Assembly (NCBI RefSeq): GCF_030409685.1
Contig: NZ_JAUFQJ010000006.1
Coordinates: 434,001 to 498,000 of the forward strand
Direction: 5' to 3'
Source: Ferruginibacter paludis
Lineage (GTDB): Bacteria > Bacteroidota > Bacteroidia > Chitinophagales > Chitinophagaceae
DNA: 64,000 nucleotides
Under the pieces are notes generated by a model. It did no database searches and had not been told where the DNA came from. It saw only the letters and a list, made by a program, of their open reading frames with translations. Shown here one piece after another: positions 7,323-15,781 of this stretch. A program made the position numbers and the translations under genes. Within the stretch, counting starts at the first letter, position 1. Every line of letters begins with the position of its first letter.

Positions 7323-8672
7323 ATGAAAAGCAATCGAATTTTACTCCTGTTATTTATTGTCCTTATTGGCATCGTACCGTCTGGCCAATTAAAAGCACAA
7401 TCAGTTGAAGTGAATTTTTCTGTATTTCAGCAAGATCTCAGTCCTTACGGCAGATGGACTTTTAATCCACGCTTTGGCCAGGTTTGGATTTATGAAGATC
7501 CTGCTTTCCGGCCTTATGCAACTGACGGTCACTGGGAATATACCAACTACGGATGGTCATGGGTTTCTGATTTTGAATGGGGATGGGCGCCGTTCCACTA
7601 TGGCAGATGGGAATATGACCCCGAATATGGCTGGATGTGGATTCCGGGATATGAGTGGGCAAGTGCATGGGTGAGCTGGAGTGAATACGACGGTTATTAT
7701 GGATGGGCGCCATTGGGTTATGGTCTTAACGTAAGTATATCCTTTGGCTCCATTCCTTATAACAGGTGGAATTTTTTACCAAGGCAATATATGGGAAGAC
7801 CAGACTTTTACCGGTATTGCGTTGAACCGCGGAATAATTATTTTAGAAATGCCGTTGTGATCAACAATTTTTACAATGGCCGTGAGGGCAGATTTAACCG
7901 CGGTCCGGAAAGAAGGGAAGTAGAAAGATTTACCAATAACCGTATTGAAGAGAGGCATGTTAATTACAGGGAACGAATGGTGGTTACCAGAAATGATAAT
8001 GAAAGAGGAAGGGGTAATGTTTTTAACAATGGCCGTGACTATAACAGGGATAGAAACAACAATAATCAGCCACAGGGCAATGGACGGAATAATAATTTCC
8101 CCACAAGGCCAGATAACAGAAATGAAAATAACGGCAATTATAATCGCGGAAGAGAAAACGACAACCGGCAACCGCAAAACAATGCGCCCGTAATCAATAA
8201 TCCCGGTAACAACAGGAACGACAATTTTCCCGCGAGGCCGCAAAACAGTTTTCCTGATAACCGGAATGGTAACAACGGCAACTACAATCATGGAAGAGAC
8301 AATAATAACGGGCAACCGCAAAATAATACGCCGGTGATCAGTAACCCTGGTAACAACCGCAATGACAATTTTCCAGCAAGACCGCAAAATAATTTCCCTG
8401 ATAACCGTGGCAGAGAAAACAATGGTTTTCCCGGCCGTGGAAATAACAATGCCGGAAGGCCGCAGCAGCAAAATATCCCGCAGCCTATGCCAGCCCCGCA
8501 ACAATTTCCGCAACGGAATATGGAACGCAGGCAACAACAACCAATGCCACAGCAACCACAACAAAGAATGGAACGGCCGTCCAATGGTGGTTATAATGAA
8601 GGCCGGCAAAGGGTAGAACAGGAGCATAACCAGCGGCCGCAGTCACAGGGTAGAGGCCGTGGAAGAGAATAA
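7323..8672 (+). CDS. Exported Trp/Tyr-rich protein with Asn/Gln/Arg-rich C-terminal tail (DUF6600-like)
   Basis: This is a secreted 449-residue protein with a clear signal peptide (residues 1-25, ending LKAQ). Residues about 35-160 carry aromatic repeats of the form GxWxYxxxYGWxW and GRWEYDPEYGWMWIPGYEW, resembling the YXWGXW/DUF6600 class of envelope proteins found in Bacteroidota and Proteobacteria. From about residue 190 the chain becomes low complexity, dominated by Asn, Arg, Gln, Gly and Pro. Residues 269-364 are two imperfect copies of a 48-residue unit (144 bases each, 8127-8270 and 8271-8414). The tail is probably disordered and strongly basic, so binding to anionic cell-wall or extracellular polymer is a guess. 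The next gene encodes a second Trp-rich protein, so the two may act together. Confidence 0.8.
   Translation: MKSNRILLLLFIVLIGIVPSGQLKAQSVEVNFSVFQQDLSPYGRWTFNPRFGQVWIYEDPAFRPYATDGHWEYTNYGWSWVSDFEWGWAPFHYGRWEYDPEYGWMWIPGYEWASAWVSWSEYDGYYGWAPLGYGLNVSISFGSIPYNRWNFLPRQYMGRPDFYRYCVEPRNNYFRNAVVINNFYNGREGRFNRGPERREVERFTNNRIEERHVNYRERMVVTRNDNERGRGNVFNNGRDYNRDRNNNNQPQGNGRNNNFPTRPDNRNENNGNYNRGRENDNRQPQNNAPVINNPGNNRNDNFPARPQNSFPDNRNGNNGNYNHGRDNNNGQPQNNTPVISNPGNNRNDNFPARPQNNFPDNRGRENNGFPGRGNNNAGRPQQQNIPQPMPAPQQFPQRNMERRQQQPMPQQPQQRMERPSNGGYNEGRQRVEQEHNQRPQSQGRGRGRE
8127..8414 (+). repeat. Two tandem 144-base repeats inside the Trp-rich protein gene
   Basis: Copies 8127-8270 and 8271-8414 keep frame and encode 48 residues each (NNGNYN, QPQNN, NPGNNRNDNFPARPQ and FPDNR are shared landmarks). 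They differ by scattered, mostly third-position changes, so the duplication is not brand new. Such units can expand or contract by slippage or recombination. Confidence 0.85.
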
Positions 8673-8713
8673 ATTTTCAAATCAACAATTATCTATCATA
8701 AAAATTTACCACC

Positions 8714-9007
8714 ATGAAAAATACAATTTTAGTCGCCTTCGCAATCATTGGTTCATTGCTGTTCGCTTCCTGCAGCGGATCGAGGGTGGTGGTCGCAGAA
8801 AGGCCCATTGCTCCTTATTATCAACGTCCGTTTGCACCGGGACCGGGTTATGTGTGGATAGAAGGAGATTGGATATGGAGCCGCGGAAGATATATTCATC
8901 AACCAGGCTACTGGGCTGCACCAAGAGGTGGCCGCCGCTGGCAAGCCGGTAGCTGGCAACACTACAACAACGGCTGGCAATGGCGCCGCGGATATTGGCA
9001 CAGATAA
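8714..9007 (+). CDS. YXWGXW-repeat lipoprotein
   Basis: This small 97-residue exported protein has a lipoprotein signal: a hydrophobic core ending LLFASC with the acylated Cys at about residue 20. The mature part carries aromatic repeats (PGYVWIEGDWIW, PGYWAAPRGG, WQAGSWQHYNNGWQWRRGYW) typical of the YXWGXW repeat family, whose function is unknown. It begins 41 bases after the larger Trp-rich gene on the same strand and is probably co-transcribed with it. The C-terminus is basic (RRGYWHR). It is predicted to be anchored in the outer or inner membrane facing the periplasm. Confidence 0.85.
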   Translation: MKNTILVAFAIIGSLLFASCSGSRVVVAERPIAPYYQRPFAPGPGYVWIEGDWIWSRGRYIHQPGYWAAPRGGRRWQAGSWQHYNNGWQWRRGYWHR

Positions 9008-9140
9008 TTTTTAGTAAGGGTTATAGATCAGCAAGGGTGCAGTGTAATGGCTGCGCCCGTTTTTGTATGTAAAGTCGAATACTTTTCTGGCATATTATTT
9101 AGTCTTTACCTGATATTTAACCATTAGTAAAATTTACAAC

Positions 9141-9497
9141 ATGCAACAACCAATTAATTTTGAACACGGAGATATGACAGGAGCCATTTCTGTGACCTTA
9201 GCCAATGATCAAACCCTGGATGACTTTTGCCAGCAACATATTCTTGATTACAACCGCGACAGGTTTGAAGCTTTTGCCATCAGGCTATTTTTAGGAAAGG
9301 AAACGGTAATAACTGTATATGCTGCCGATAAAACCCGTGAAGAAGACAGCGATTTAAAAACAGACAAAATTGCCGTAAAAAAATTCAAAATAAATACCAT
9401 CCCAGTCAATGAATTGTTTAGTTATTGTTCGGCTTTTAATTGTACGCTCACAACGGGCACCTACGATTTGGATGAGATGGAAGTGATGAACCGGTAG
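9141..9497 (+). CDS. Hypothetical protein, 118 residues, no family recognised
   Basis: A cytoplasmic-looking acidic protein without signal peptide or membrane segment. The ATG at 9141 follows about 130 bases after the Trp-rich lipoprotein gene. It has mixed alpha/beta composition, with an early TGAISVTLANDQTLDDFCQQH segment, a central FEAFAIRLFLGKETVITVYA strand-like stretch and a C-terminal Cys-containing segment (SYCSAFNCTL). Coding character is supported by its length, normal codon use and clean ending six bases before the convergent gene. I do not recognise the family and suggest no function. Confidence 0.7.
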   Translation: MQQPINFEHGDMTGAISVTLANDQTLDDFCQQHILDYNRDRFEAFAIRLFLGKETVITVYAADKTREEDSDLKTDKIAVKKFKINTIPVNELFSYCSAFNCTLTTGTYDLDEMEVMNR

Positions 9498-9502
9498 GTA
9501 TT

Positions 9503-12334
9503 TTAATTTGGTATCAGACTTATAGGTATCACAATTTCCCAACGATTTTTTACAGTTGGATTTCTGTAATTAGGATCAAGCAAATGTGAAAAACGGATTT
9601 CAAATATGGCTGGCAAAGCATTCCACAACTTGGTATCGAAATATAATTCTGCTCCTGTGCTACGATTTTTAAGATAACCCGTTGATCCGTCATCTGCTTT
9701 TGCACTTACACTTGTATGGTCATAAAAAACATTCATTCGTATGCGTTGAAAAAACACCATGTTGCCGAAGCCCCAATCAGGATAAAACAATGGAAAGTGG
9801 TAATTGATACCGGCCTTATACATTGTAGGCTGACTCAAAGCATCATACCCTCGTGAATAAGGAAAATTATTGCTGAACAAATCATTCAAAGTATCTCTCT
9901 TTTGAAATGCACCGGCTATCACCAGGCTATGATTGGTTGAAAGACCGGGTAAATAAAGCGATGCCGAAGCAACCAGTTTGTGGCTATTGCGGTAATTGAA
10001 CGCATCCCGGTAACTTAGTGAGACCGACTGTGCCCACCGTGGATTGATTTGCTGCAATGCCTGCTGCGAAACGTTGCTAAAGGACAAGAATGCACTGGCA
10101 TAGTTAACACCGGCATTCGCCAATATATTTTTTCCAATGCCCCGGTAATACAATTGTTCAACATTATAGCTGGCGCCAAAGTTCAGATATTTGGATGTTG
10201 TACCGCCCGTAAAACTAAGCGGAATATAAAACCCTGCATTTATTTTAGCGCTGTTAAAATGTACTGTTTTGCCCAATGCAGTATCAACCTGCCGGTCAAA
10301 ACTGGCCGACGTTCCCAGATCCAGATATGGAAACCATCCTGCATAAATAGCGTCGAAACCAAGCGTATGACTCCGGTCGTTGCGATTGTATGTATAGGTA
10401 AGTGTGTTTGTAAAACTGCTTAAAATATTATCACTGTAAAAACTGTACCCATATTCAGGATCACTCACAAAAGGCCGCCAACTATGGAAGTTGAATAAGT
10501 GAAACGATTTACGGTATTTGCTTACAGGATTTTTTTCGTTGCTTGCCTGGTATAAAGCACCTGCGCCTTGTCCTTTCAATGAATAGGCCGTACCGATTTC
10601 TTTTACCGGGGTGATGGCTGAATTATCTTCCAGCTGCCATTTTATTTCACCAGCCGCAAGCGACGACAGCCTGTAGCCGTTCACAGTAAAAGCAGAAAAT
10701 ATCAAATTGCCGTTTGGACTAACAGCCGGTTGATACACGCCGTTTACGTTAGCAGTAAGCCGGTATATTTTTTTATCTTTTAAAGAAACCGCAAAGATTT
10801 TATCGGCCGGTGACTGATTGTCCATCGCACTATAATAAACTGTATCGTTCTTTACAAAAGGAAACCCCACTACGTTAAAAGAAAAAGGCGTAACAGTTGC
10901 TGTTTCCCCGGTTGTTAAATTCACCTGCACAAGCGCCATTTCACCTGCCGGATTTCTTACGGCTGAAATTGCAGCGTTGTTATCAATGTAACTGCTTTGT
11001 GTAAAAAAATAATTATGCGGATTTGGTATTATGTGAACCAGTTTACCTGAATGACCATCTATGCGGTGCAAATTGTTTCCTCCATTTACTTCAACATTTA
11101 CAGCAAGGATTTCTGTACCTTCTTTGTTTATTACCGGAGAAAAATATTTTGATTTAAAGGTAAGTCGTCTTTTTTCTTTGGTATAAATATTCAGCAGTTC
11201 TATATTGCTGTAATTCCTGTTACCCCAACGCGGATCAGTTTGATAACTGGCATAAACAACACGACCGTTATTGTAAGAGAAGTAGTCATCAATCACTATC
11301 TTTTTAACACTGATTTTTTGTTCTCTGCCATGTGCAATCAGGTAAAAGGCATTAATTTCTTTGTACGATCTTTTTGTTACAAGAATACTGTCGTTATTAA
11401 TAGACACGGGGAACTGGTAATCTGCCACCGTATTTTTTTTAACAGGGGTGAGATAGCTGAGCTCTGGCTCCGCTTTTAATTTCGGCGTTGTCTGGATTTT
11501 AAAATAGTCCAGCGCATCCTGCCTGAACTGGCTATAATTTCTTCCTGAATACCTTTCGATGGCTTTATTAAAAGGGTAAAACAATCCTTTAAAACGAACG
11601 GCATCATCCGTAACCTTTCGCCAAAAATCAGCACCATATTTTTCATACCCGTATGCTACCAGCTGGTAACCCAATTCATAATGATCGGGGGTGTAATCAA
11701 CCAGCGAACCACTGCGCAATTTCATCCAACTGTAGTTTTTATTGCTCAATTGCAGCGAGCGCAGGCCATTGTAAAAAAAGGGCATCCGGCCCCTGCCCTG
11801 CGCACTTACCAGCGTTTCCTGCCAAACCGCATCACCTTCAAAAAAATAATCCGGGATGGTTATTCCGTTAGCAAATAACTGTCCTTCCTGTCCCAGGAAA
11901 AAAGAAAATGCTTTGGTAAGCCCATTATTAAAATTGGCCAGCTGCTGCATGTGCCGGTCTTCATGAATGATCAGGTTATCATCCCACCTCACACTGCCAT
12001 TGCTAAAATTATCCTGACCTGGTAACAAATTTAATTCGCTGATAACGGGTGCCAGCCTTACGTAGGCATTTGGGATGGTTGTCTGGTTAAGCAAAACAAT
12101 GTTCCACTTACGATGTCTATTTCCGATGGTAGACGTTGTGGTGCTATCCAGCAGCCGCACAATATTACTGATCCTGTTTGCCTGGCTGTCCAATCCCTTC
12201 GGGAAAATAACCCGGGAGAAAGCTGTATTTACCTGCTGCCATTTTAACGCAGCCGGGTTACCGCCAAAGTTTTGCGCTGAAGTATAAAAAGAAATAAAAC
12301 ATAAAATAGGCAGTAATAATTTTCTACAAGTCAT
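9503..12334 (-). CDS. Exported gluzincin-like metallopeptidase with PD40 propeller and outer-membrane barrel
   Basis: This 943-residue protein opens with a signal peptide (1-20, ending TSAQ). An N-terminal domain carries IIHEDRHMQQ near residues 121-131, where HEDRH at 124-128 fits the HExxH zinc motif, and FFEGDAVWQ around 164-171 supplies a plausible third ligand Glu166, as in gluzincins. The centre (about 290-600) looks like TolB/PD40 propeller blades (repeated S/T-PxI and D-x-x-G-rich strands with short blades such as SPNGNLIFSA). The last 330 residues have alternating aromatic beta-strands and end IVIPISLIPN, like an outer-membrane beta-barrel. I infer a surface or periplasmic protease tethered to the outer membrane; related Bacteroidota proteins are annotated only as PD40-domain proteins. 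It is convergent with the preceding small gene. Confidence 0.7.
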   Translation of the reverse strand: MTCRKLLLPILCFISFYTSAQNFGGNPAALKWQQVNTAFSRVIFPKGLDSQANRISNIVRLLDSTTTSTIGNRHRKWNIVLLNQTTIPNAYVRLAPVISELNLLPGQDNFSNGSVRWDDNLIIHEDRHMQQLANFNNGLTKAFSFFLGQEGQLFANGITIPDYFFEGDAVWQETLVSAQGRGRMPFFYNGLRSLQLSNKNYSWMKLRSGSLVDYTPDHYELGYQLVAYGYEKYGADFWRKVTDDAVRFKGLFYPFNKAIERYSGRNYSQFRQDALDYFKIQTTPKLKAEPELSYLTPVKKNTVADYQFPVSINNDSILVTKRSYKEINAFYLIAHGREQKISVKKIVIDDYFSYNNGRVVYASYQTDPRWGNRNYSNIELLNIYTKEKRRLTFKSKYFSPVINKEGTEILAVNVEVNGGNNLHRIDGHSGKLVHIIPNPHNYFFTQSSYIDNNAAISAVRNPAGEMALVQVNLTTGETATVTPFSFNVVGFPFVKNDTVYYSAMDNQSPADKIFAVSLKDKKIYRLTANVNGVYQPAVSPNGNLIFSAFTVNGYRLSSLAAGEIKWQLEDNSAITPVKEIGTAYSLKGQGAGALYQASNEKNPVSKYRKSFHLFNFHSWRPFVSDPEYGYSFYSDNILSSFTNTLTYTYNRNDRSHTLGFDAIYAGWFPYLDLGTSASFDRQVDTALGKTVHFNSAKINAGFYIPLSFTGGTTSKYLNFGASYNVEQLYYRGIGKNILANAGVNYASAFLSFSNVSQQALQQINPRWAQSVSLSYRDAFNYRNSHKLVASASLYLPGLSTNHSLVIAGAFQKRDTLNDLFSNNFPYSRGYDALSQPTMYKAGINYHFPLFYPDWGFGNMVFFQRIRMNVFYDHTSVSAKADDGSTGYLKNRSTGAELYFDTKLWNALPAIFEIRFSHLLDPNYRNPTVKNRWEIVIPISLIPN

Positions 12335-12411
12335 GCAATAAAGTTAAGTATTAAGTTTCCCGGATTTGCTAACTGTAAGTTATTGGCTTTTACATAATGA
12401 GTCTGTAACTT

Positions 12412-13395
12412 TTATGAATTCCGGGTCATGGCTTCCATCCATTGCATTATCAAAGCTCCGTCTTGTGCACTGCAAGGGTTTTCAGTGCCGCCTGAAAAAT
12501 ATTCCACCACGGCTGCAATCATGGGTTGCTGTACATGTTGTAATGCATCAAAGGTAATTTGTTCGGTTTCATCATTTATAGTAATTGTAATGGTACGGCC
12601 ATCAAAAACGGAAAATCCTATTGTACCTCTTGAACCGGTAATTTCGCACCAGTCTCTTTCTGCAGCCGCAGCTATGCCAAAACTCCATATTCCATTAAAT
12701 ACAACTCCATTTTTAAAAAGGATATTTCCCGCAACTGTATCATCTGCTGCATACAATCCTGCATTATTGGTGGCCACTCCATGAACGGTTGCAGCTTCAC
12801 CAAAAAAATAATGCATCAGGTCCAGCTGGTGCGGCGCAAGATCATGAAACAAACCGCCGCCTGCCACGGATGGATCAACACGCCAGGCAATTCTTTTGTC
12901 CATTAATTCCGTTGCCGTCAATGCTTTTTTACAATATTGCAACTGCACAAAATGTACCGCTCCAATAATTTCATCTTCTATCAGTTGTTTTATTTTTTTG
13001 AAAAAAGGCTGTTGCCGGCGGTAATGCGCCACTGCTAATGGAACGTTTTTTTGGGCGGCCAGGTTTGCCATTTTCCAGGCTTCAGCAGTATTGTTGCTCA
13101 TCGGCTTTTCGACATACACTGGTTTGCCGGCGTTGATGGCAGCTATGCAATACATTTCGTGCGAAGAAGGCGGCGTGGCAATGTACACTGCATTCACTTC
13201 CGGATCATTAATCAGGTCGTCCCCGTTGGTGTACCATTTTGGTACATTGTGGCGCTGGGCATAATCCTTTGCTTTGTCTGCATTGCGTCGCATAACCGCA
13301 ACCAGCATGGAATTGCTCACTTTATTAAAGGCAGGCCCGCTTTTTTTTTCGGTAACATCCCCGCAACCGATAATGCCCCATTTTATTTTTTTCAT
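12412..13395 (-). CDS. Gfo/Idh/MocA family NAD(P)-dependent oxidoreductase
   Basis: A 327-residue cytoplasmic dehydrogenase of the glucose-fructose oxidoreductase / inositol dehydrogenase family. The N-terminus has the Rossmann motif IKWGIIGCGDVTEKK (residues 4-18), followed by the family signature VYVEKPMS near 93-100, whose Lys is the usual catalytic residue, and a C-terminal alpha/beta domain with GGLFHDLAPHQLDLMHY (about 179-195). The substrate, a sugar or cyclitol derivative, cannot be assigned. Start ATG at 13395. It lies 77 bases upstream of the large exported peptidase gene on the same strand, with no terminator seen between them. A relationship with an envelope glycan pathway is possible but not shown. 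Confidence 0.88.
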   Translation of the reverse strand: MKKIKWGIIGCGDVTEKKSGPAFNKVSNSMLVAVMRRNADKAKDYAQRHNVPKWYTNGDDLINDPEVNAVYIATPPSSHEMYCIAAINAGKPVYVEKPMSNNTAEAWKMANLAAQKNVPLAVAHYRRQQPFFKKIKQLIEDEIIGAVHFVQLQYCKKALTATELMDKRIAWRVDPSVAGGGLFHDLAPHQLDLMHYFFGEAATVHGVATNNAGLYAADDTVAGNILFKNGVVFNGIWSFGIAAAAERDWCEITGSRGTIGFSVFDGRTITITINDETEQITFDALQHVQQPMIAAVVEYFSGGTENPCSAQDGALIMQWMEAMTRNS

Positions 13396-13484
13396 AACAA
13401 AAAACTATACCTTATTGCAGCATTCTGCTTCCTGTTTTATCCTGCAACTGATGCTAAGTCAGTGATATTGTTAAAACACGCTGA

Positions 13485-13739
13485 TTATTTTTTTGACAGG
13501 CTTTTATCAACCTGGTAGCCAAAAATATAACCTGCTATACAACCTAGCAAGGTGCCAGCTACGAGCGTCGTAACGCTGTCAGCAGCCATAAAAAAACTTA
13601 CGGCCAGCCCCAGCAAACCACAAAATAAAACGGTTGCAATAATAGTACGGCTTGTTTTTTTATGCTTATGCTGTGTTTCCGCTGTTTTTGGATGATGATC
13701 GGGATGTTTGTGCGGGTGTCTTGTCTTGGATTCAGGCAT
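13485..13739 (-). CDS. Small membrane protein with His-rich N-terminus
   Basis: An 84-residue protein if started at the ATG at 13739; the frame extends to a TTG at 13781, which is less likely. The N-terminal third is rich in His, Lys and Pro (MPESKTRHPHKHPDHHP), followed by two predicted membrane helices (about 34-54 and 57-77) separated by a short Asp-containing turn. The second helix holds a small-residue pattern (GTLLGCIAGYIFGY). The His-rich segment may bind metal. I do not recognise the family. The gene lies 89 bases from the oxidoreductase gene on the same strand. Confidence 0.6.
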   Translation of the reverse strand: MPESKTRHPHKHPDHHPKTAETQHKHKKTSRTIIATVLFCGLLGLAVSFFMAADSVTTLVAGTLLGCIAGYIFGYQVDKSLSKK

Positions 13740-13820
13740 ACAATTTATTTTCAAAGTACGCTTTATTTTGCTCCACAACAAATGGGAATTTTATGAAGCA
13801 ATATTCACAAGAATACAAAC

Positions 13821-13846
13821 AAAAAACCTCCCAAACAGGAGGCTTT
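13821..13846 (-). terminator. Rho-independent terminator downstream of the methyltransferase-like gene
   Basis: Arms CCTCC (13827-13831) and GGAGG (13838-13842) with a six-base loop, extended by A/T pairs. On the minus strand a run of six T follows. It lies about 190 bases beyond the stop of the methyltransferase-like gene. The plus strand also has a short T run. Confidence 0.65.
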
Positions 13847-14037
13847 TCACAGGCGGTTTTTTAGTGTACGGACCTATGGTCAGGGTTTCAGTGGTATTGG
13901 ATGATTTCAATGTAAATATAGACAGGTTATTTGTCAGGGTTTGTAATCAATCCTGTAATATATCATCGAAGTTTTTGTAACAACTAAAATAATGATATAT
14001 GCTCTCTGCTGATTTAAGGCGCACAATTATCTGGTTT

Positions 14038-14814
14038 TTAAAGAGGACTACCCAGCAGGTAGGTAATCTGCATGCCATACTTATTTTTAACTTTACCGGC
14101 TTGCCACGTATAACCAGTATCGGAGATACTACGTGCAATTTGCAATAACTGTTTGGGCTGATATAACCTGGTTACCGAAACTATGCCATCCCAAACTGTA
14201 CAAAATGGAATTAATGGAATGATATAGGTAAACAATATGCGGCTCCATTTAAACGGTCTGAAGAATGGAGTAAACAACATGAAGGCAACGGGGTGCAGCA
14301 ATAGAATGGCGATAACAAAAAACATATTCCTGTCTCCGCCATCAAAAACAGCTATGCCTTCACGAGCCCTTACAGCATCTTGAATTACATCTGTTGCGGT
14401 AGCTTCGTCAAAGTGATGAAAAGCAGAAAAAATGGTTCTCACGCCTTTTAAGCCTGCATTAACGCTTACGGCATTTACCGGGGTAGAGCAGTAATTGATT
14501 TTTCCGCCAGCTTGTTGTTGTATAAATTCATAGGCGGGTATATTGGGAAATTTATCCGTTAATGTAAATGTTACCTGCCGGGAATATTGCTCTTCTAAAT
14601 TTTTTTGGATCTGTTGAATGGTACCTCCGCCGCCTGAACACAGATCAATTATGTTGTGAGCCCTTGTATGCTGTAACAATTGTAACAAAAGCGGACTAAC
14701 TGGTTCGTAAAAATTGCCACTATTCAAAATAAACCTTAAGTAATCCGTCATACCCTCCCGTATGGAGGCGGGCAGCCATGCCTGGTCTTCAAACTCAAAT
14801 AACCTGTTCTTCAT
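14038..14814 (-). CDS. SAM-dependent methyltransferase-like protein with hydrophobic C-terminal insert
   Basis: A 258-residue protein from the ATG at 14814 (MKNRLFEFED); the frame reaches back to a TTG at 14841 that looks less natural. Residues 54-66 (IIDLCSGGGGTIQ) match motif I of class I methyltransferases and LTDKF at 85-89 resembles the acidic motif II; the rest of the fold is plausible but not proven. Residues about 164-205 are unusually hydrophobic and look like one or two membrane segments, so the enzyme may work at the membrane on a lipid or quinone-like substrate (inference). It ends about 190 bases before a terminator and is flanked by long gaps, so it is probably transcribed alone. 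Confidence 0.7.
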   Translation of the reverse strand: MKNRLFEFEDQAWLPASIREGMTDYLRFILNSGNFYEPVSPLLLQLLQHTRAHNIIDLCSGGGGTIQQIQKNLEEQYSRQVTFTLTDKFPNIPAYEFIQQQAGGKINYCSTPVNAVSVNAGLKGVRTIFSAFHHFDEATATDVIQDAVRAREGIAVFDGGDRNMFFVIAILLLHPVAFMLFTPFFRPFKWSRILFTYIIPLIPFCTVWDGIVSVTRLYQPKQLLQIARSISDTGYTWQAGKVKNKYGMQITYLLGSPL

Positions 14815-15308
14815 GCTGCAATTTAATGCTTCGCTCTGCAAATGATCAATGGCCTTTGAACTCAGAGAAACTACAACTAAGTAAAAAAAGCAAGTAGTGA
14901 CAAATAAAAAACCCCCATCAGGAGGTTTTTCTTAGACAAGGAGTAAATATTTGCATTCTCAGAATATAGACTTAACGAGGTTTTAGCTTATTGGATTGTT
15001 ATGTAAAAATGCAACATTTCCAACAAGCATCCTATAGATATATAGCCGGCAATGGCGTAGAAGTTTTTCTACTCTTTCGAAAAAATGCTGTTTAACATTC
15101 TTTGCTATCATGAATATTTATTAAACTTATTCTCTAAAATATTGTAATTAAACCGGCAAGTTTCTTATTACCATGGGTAAACATTATTATGTATTTAAGG
15201 ATGCAGCAATCATGAAGCGCCCTGTGCCAACTTATGACATGTAGTTCGCAATCACTCAAAATATTCAACAATAATTCAACCACAAAAATATTAATTTAAT
15301 ACAGCAAC
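14815..15308. other. Intergenic region with an orphan terminator-like hairpin
   Basis: About 490 bases with no protein gene. A hairpin at 14906-14930 (ACCCCC and GGAGGT arms, one mismatch, poly-A on the left and poly-T on the right) could end transcripts on either strand. No gene points into it from the immediate right, because the next gene is transcribed rightwards from 15309. A small non-coding RNA on the minus strand ending here is possible. Otherwise the region is AT-rich without visible structure. Confidence 0.4.
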
Positions 15309-15773
15309 ATGAATAAAGAACTTCAATTAATCAAACAACAATTGACGGATACCTATGATGGCGATCCATGGTATGGCAGATCACTGGCTAGTATTTTAAA
15401 TGAAGTAGCAACAAAACATGCTTGGGCCGTTAAAGTAAACAACAATCACAACAACACTGTTTTACTATATCATATTATTAACTGGCGGTTGTTTACCATC
15501 AGCCGCTTTGAAAAGGATGCCCTGACCACTACGGCACATTTTGAAGAAAATAATTTTCCGTCATTTCCACAACCCACAGAATCTGTATGGCGAAACGGGA
15601 TGCAGTCACTGACACTTACCCAGCAACATTTACTGGACAAAATAAATAAAACCACCGATGAAATATTAGATAAAAAAGTGCCGGGAAGGGAATATAATTT
15701 CAGGACCTTGCTGAATGGTATTGTGCAACATGATATTTACCATATAGGCCAAATAATGGTGTCGTTAAAATGA
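15309..15773 (+). CDS. DinB-family four-helix metal-binding protein
   Basis: A 154-residue cytoplasmic protein of the DinB/YfiT superfamily, a four-helix bundle that usually holds a divalent metal with three histidines and takes part in thiol-S-transferase or stress roles. Candidate ligands are His55 in LLYHIINW, and His138 and His142 in VQHDIYHIGQI near the C-terminus, the canonical HxxxH end motif. ATG at 15309 gives the expected N-terminus. The gene is convergent with the histidine ammonia-lyase gene, their stop codons being only eight bases apart. The reaction is unknown; a named thiol partner cannot be deduced. Confidence 0.8.
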   Translation: MNKELQLIKQQLTDTYDGDPWYGRSLASILNEVATKHAWAVKVNNNHNNTVLLYHIINWRLFTISRFEKDALTTTAHFEENNFPSFPQPTESVWRNGMQSLTLTQQHLLDKINKTTDEILDKKVPGREYNFRTLLNGIVQHDIYHIGQIMVSLK

Positions 15774-15781
15774 ACCAGGTC

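Noticed and set aside
7776-8627. 283-residue minus-strand frame across the Trp-rich protein gene
   Set aside because: Antisense shadow of the low-complexity Asn/Arg/Gln tail; Ile/Val-rich artefact of the repeat codons.
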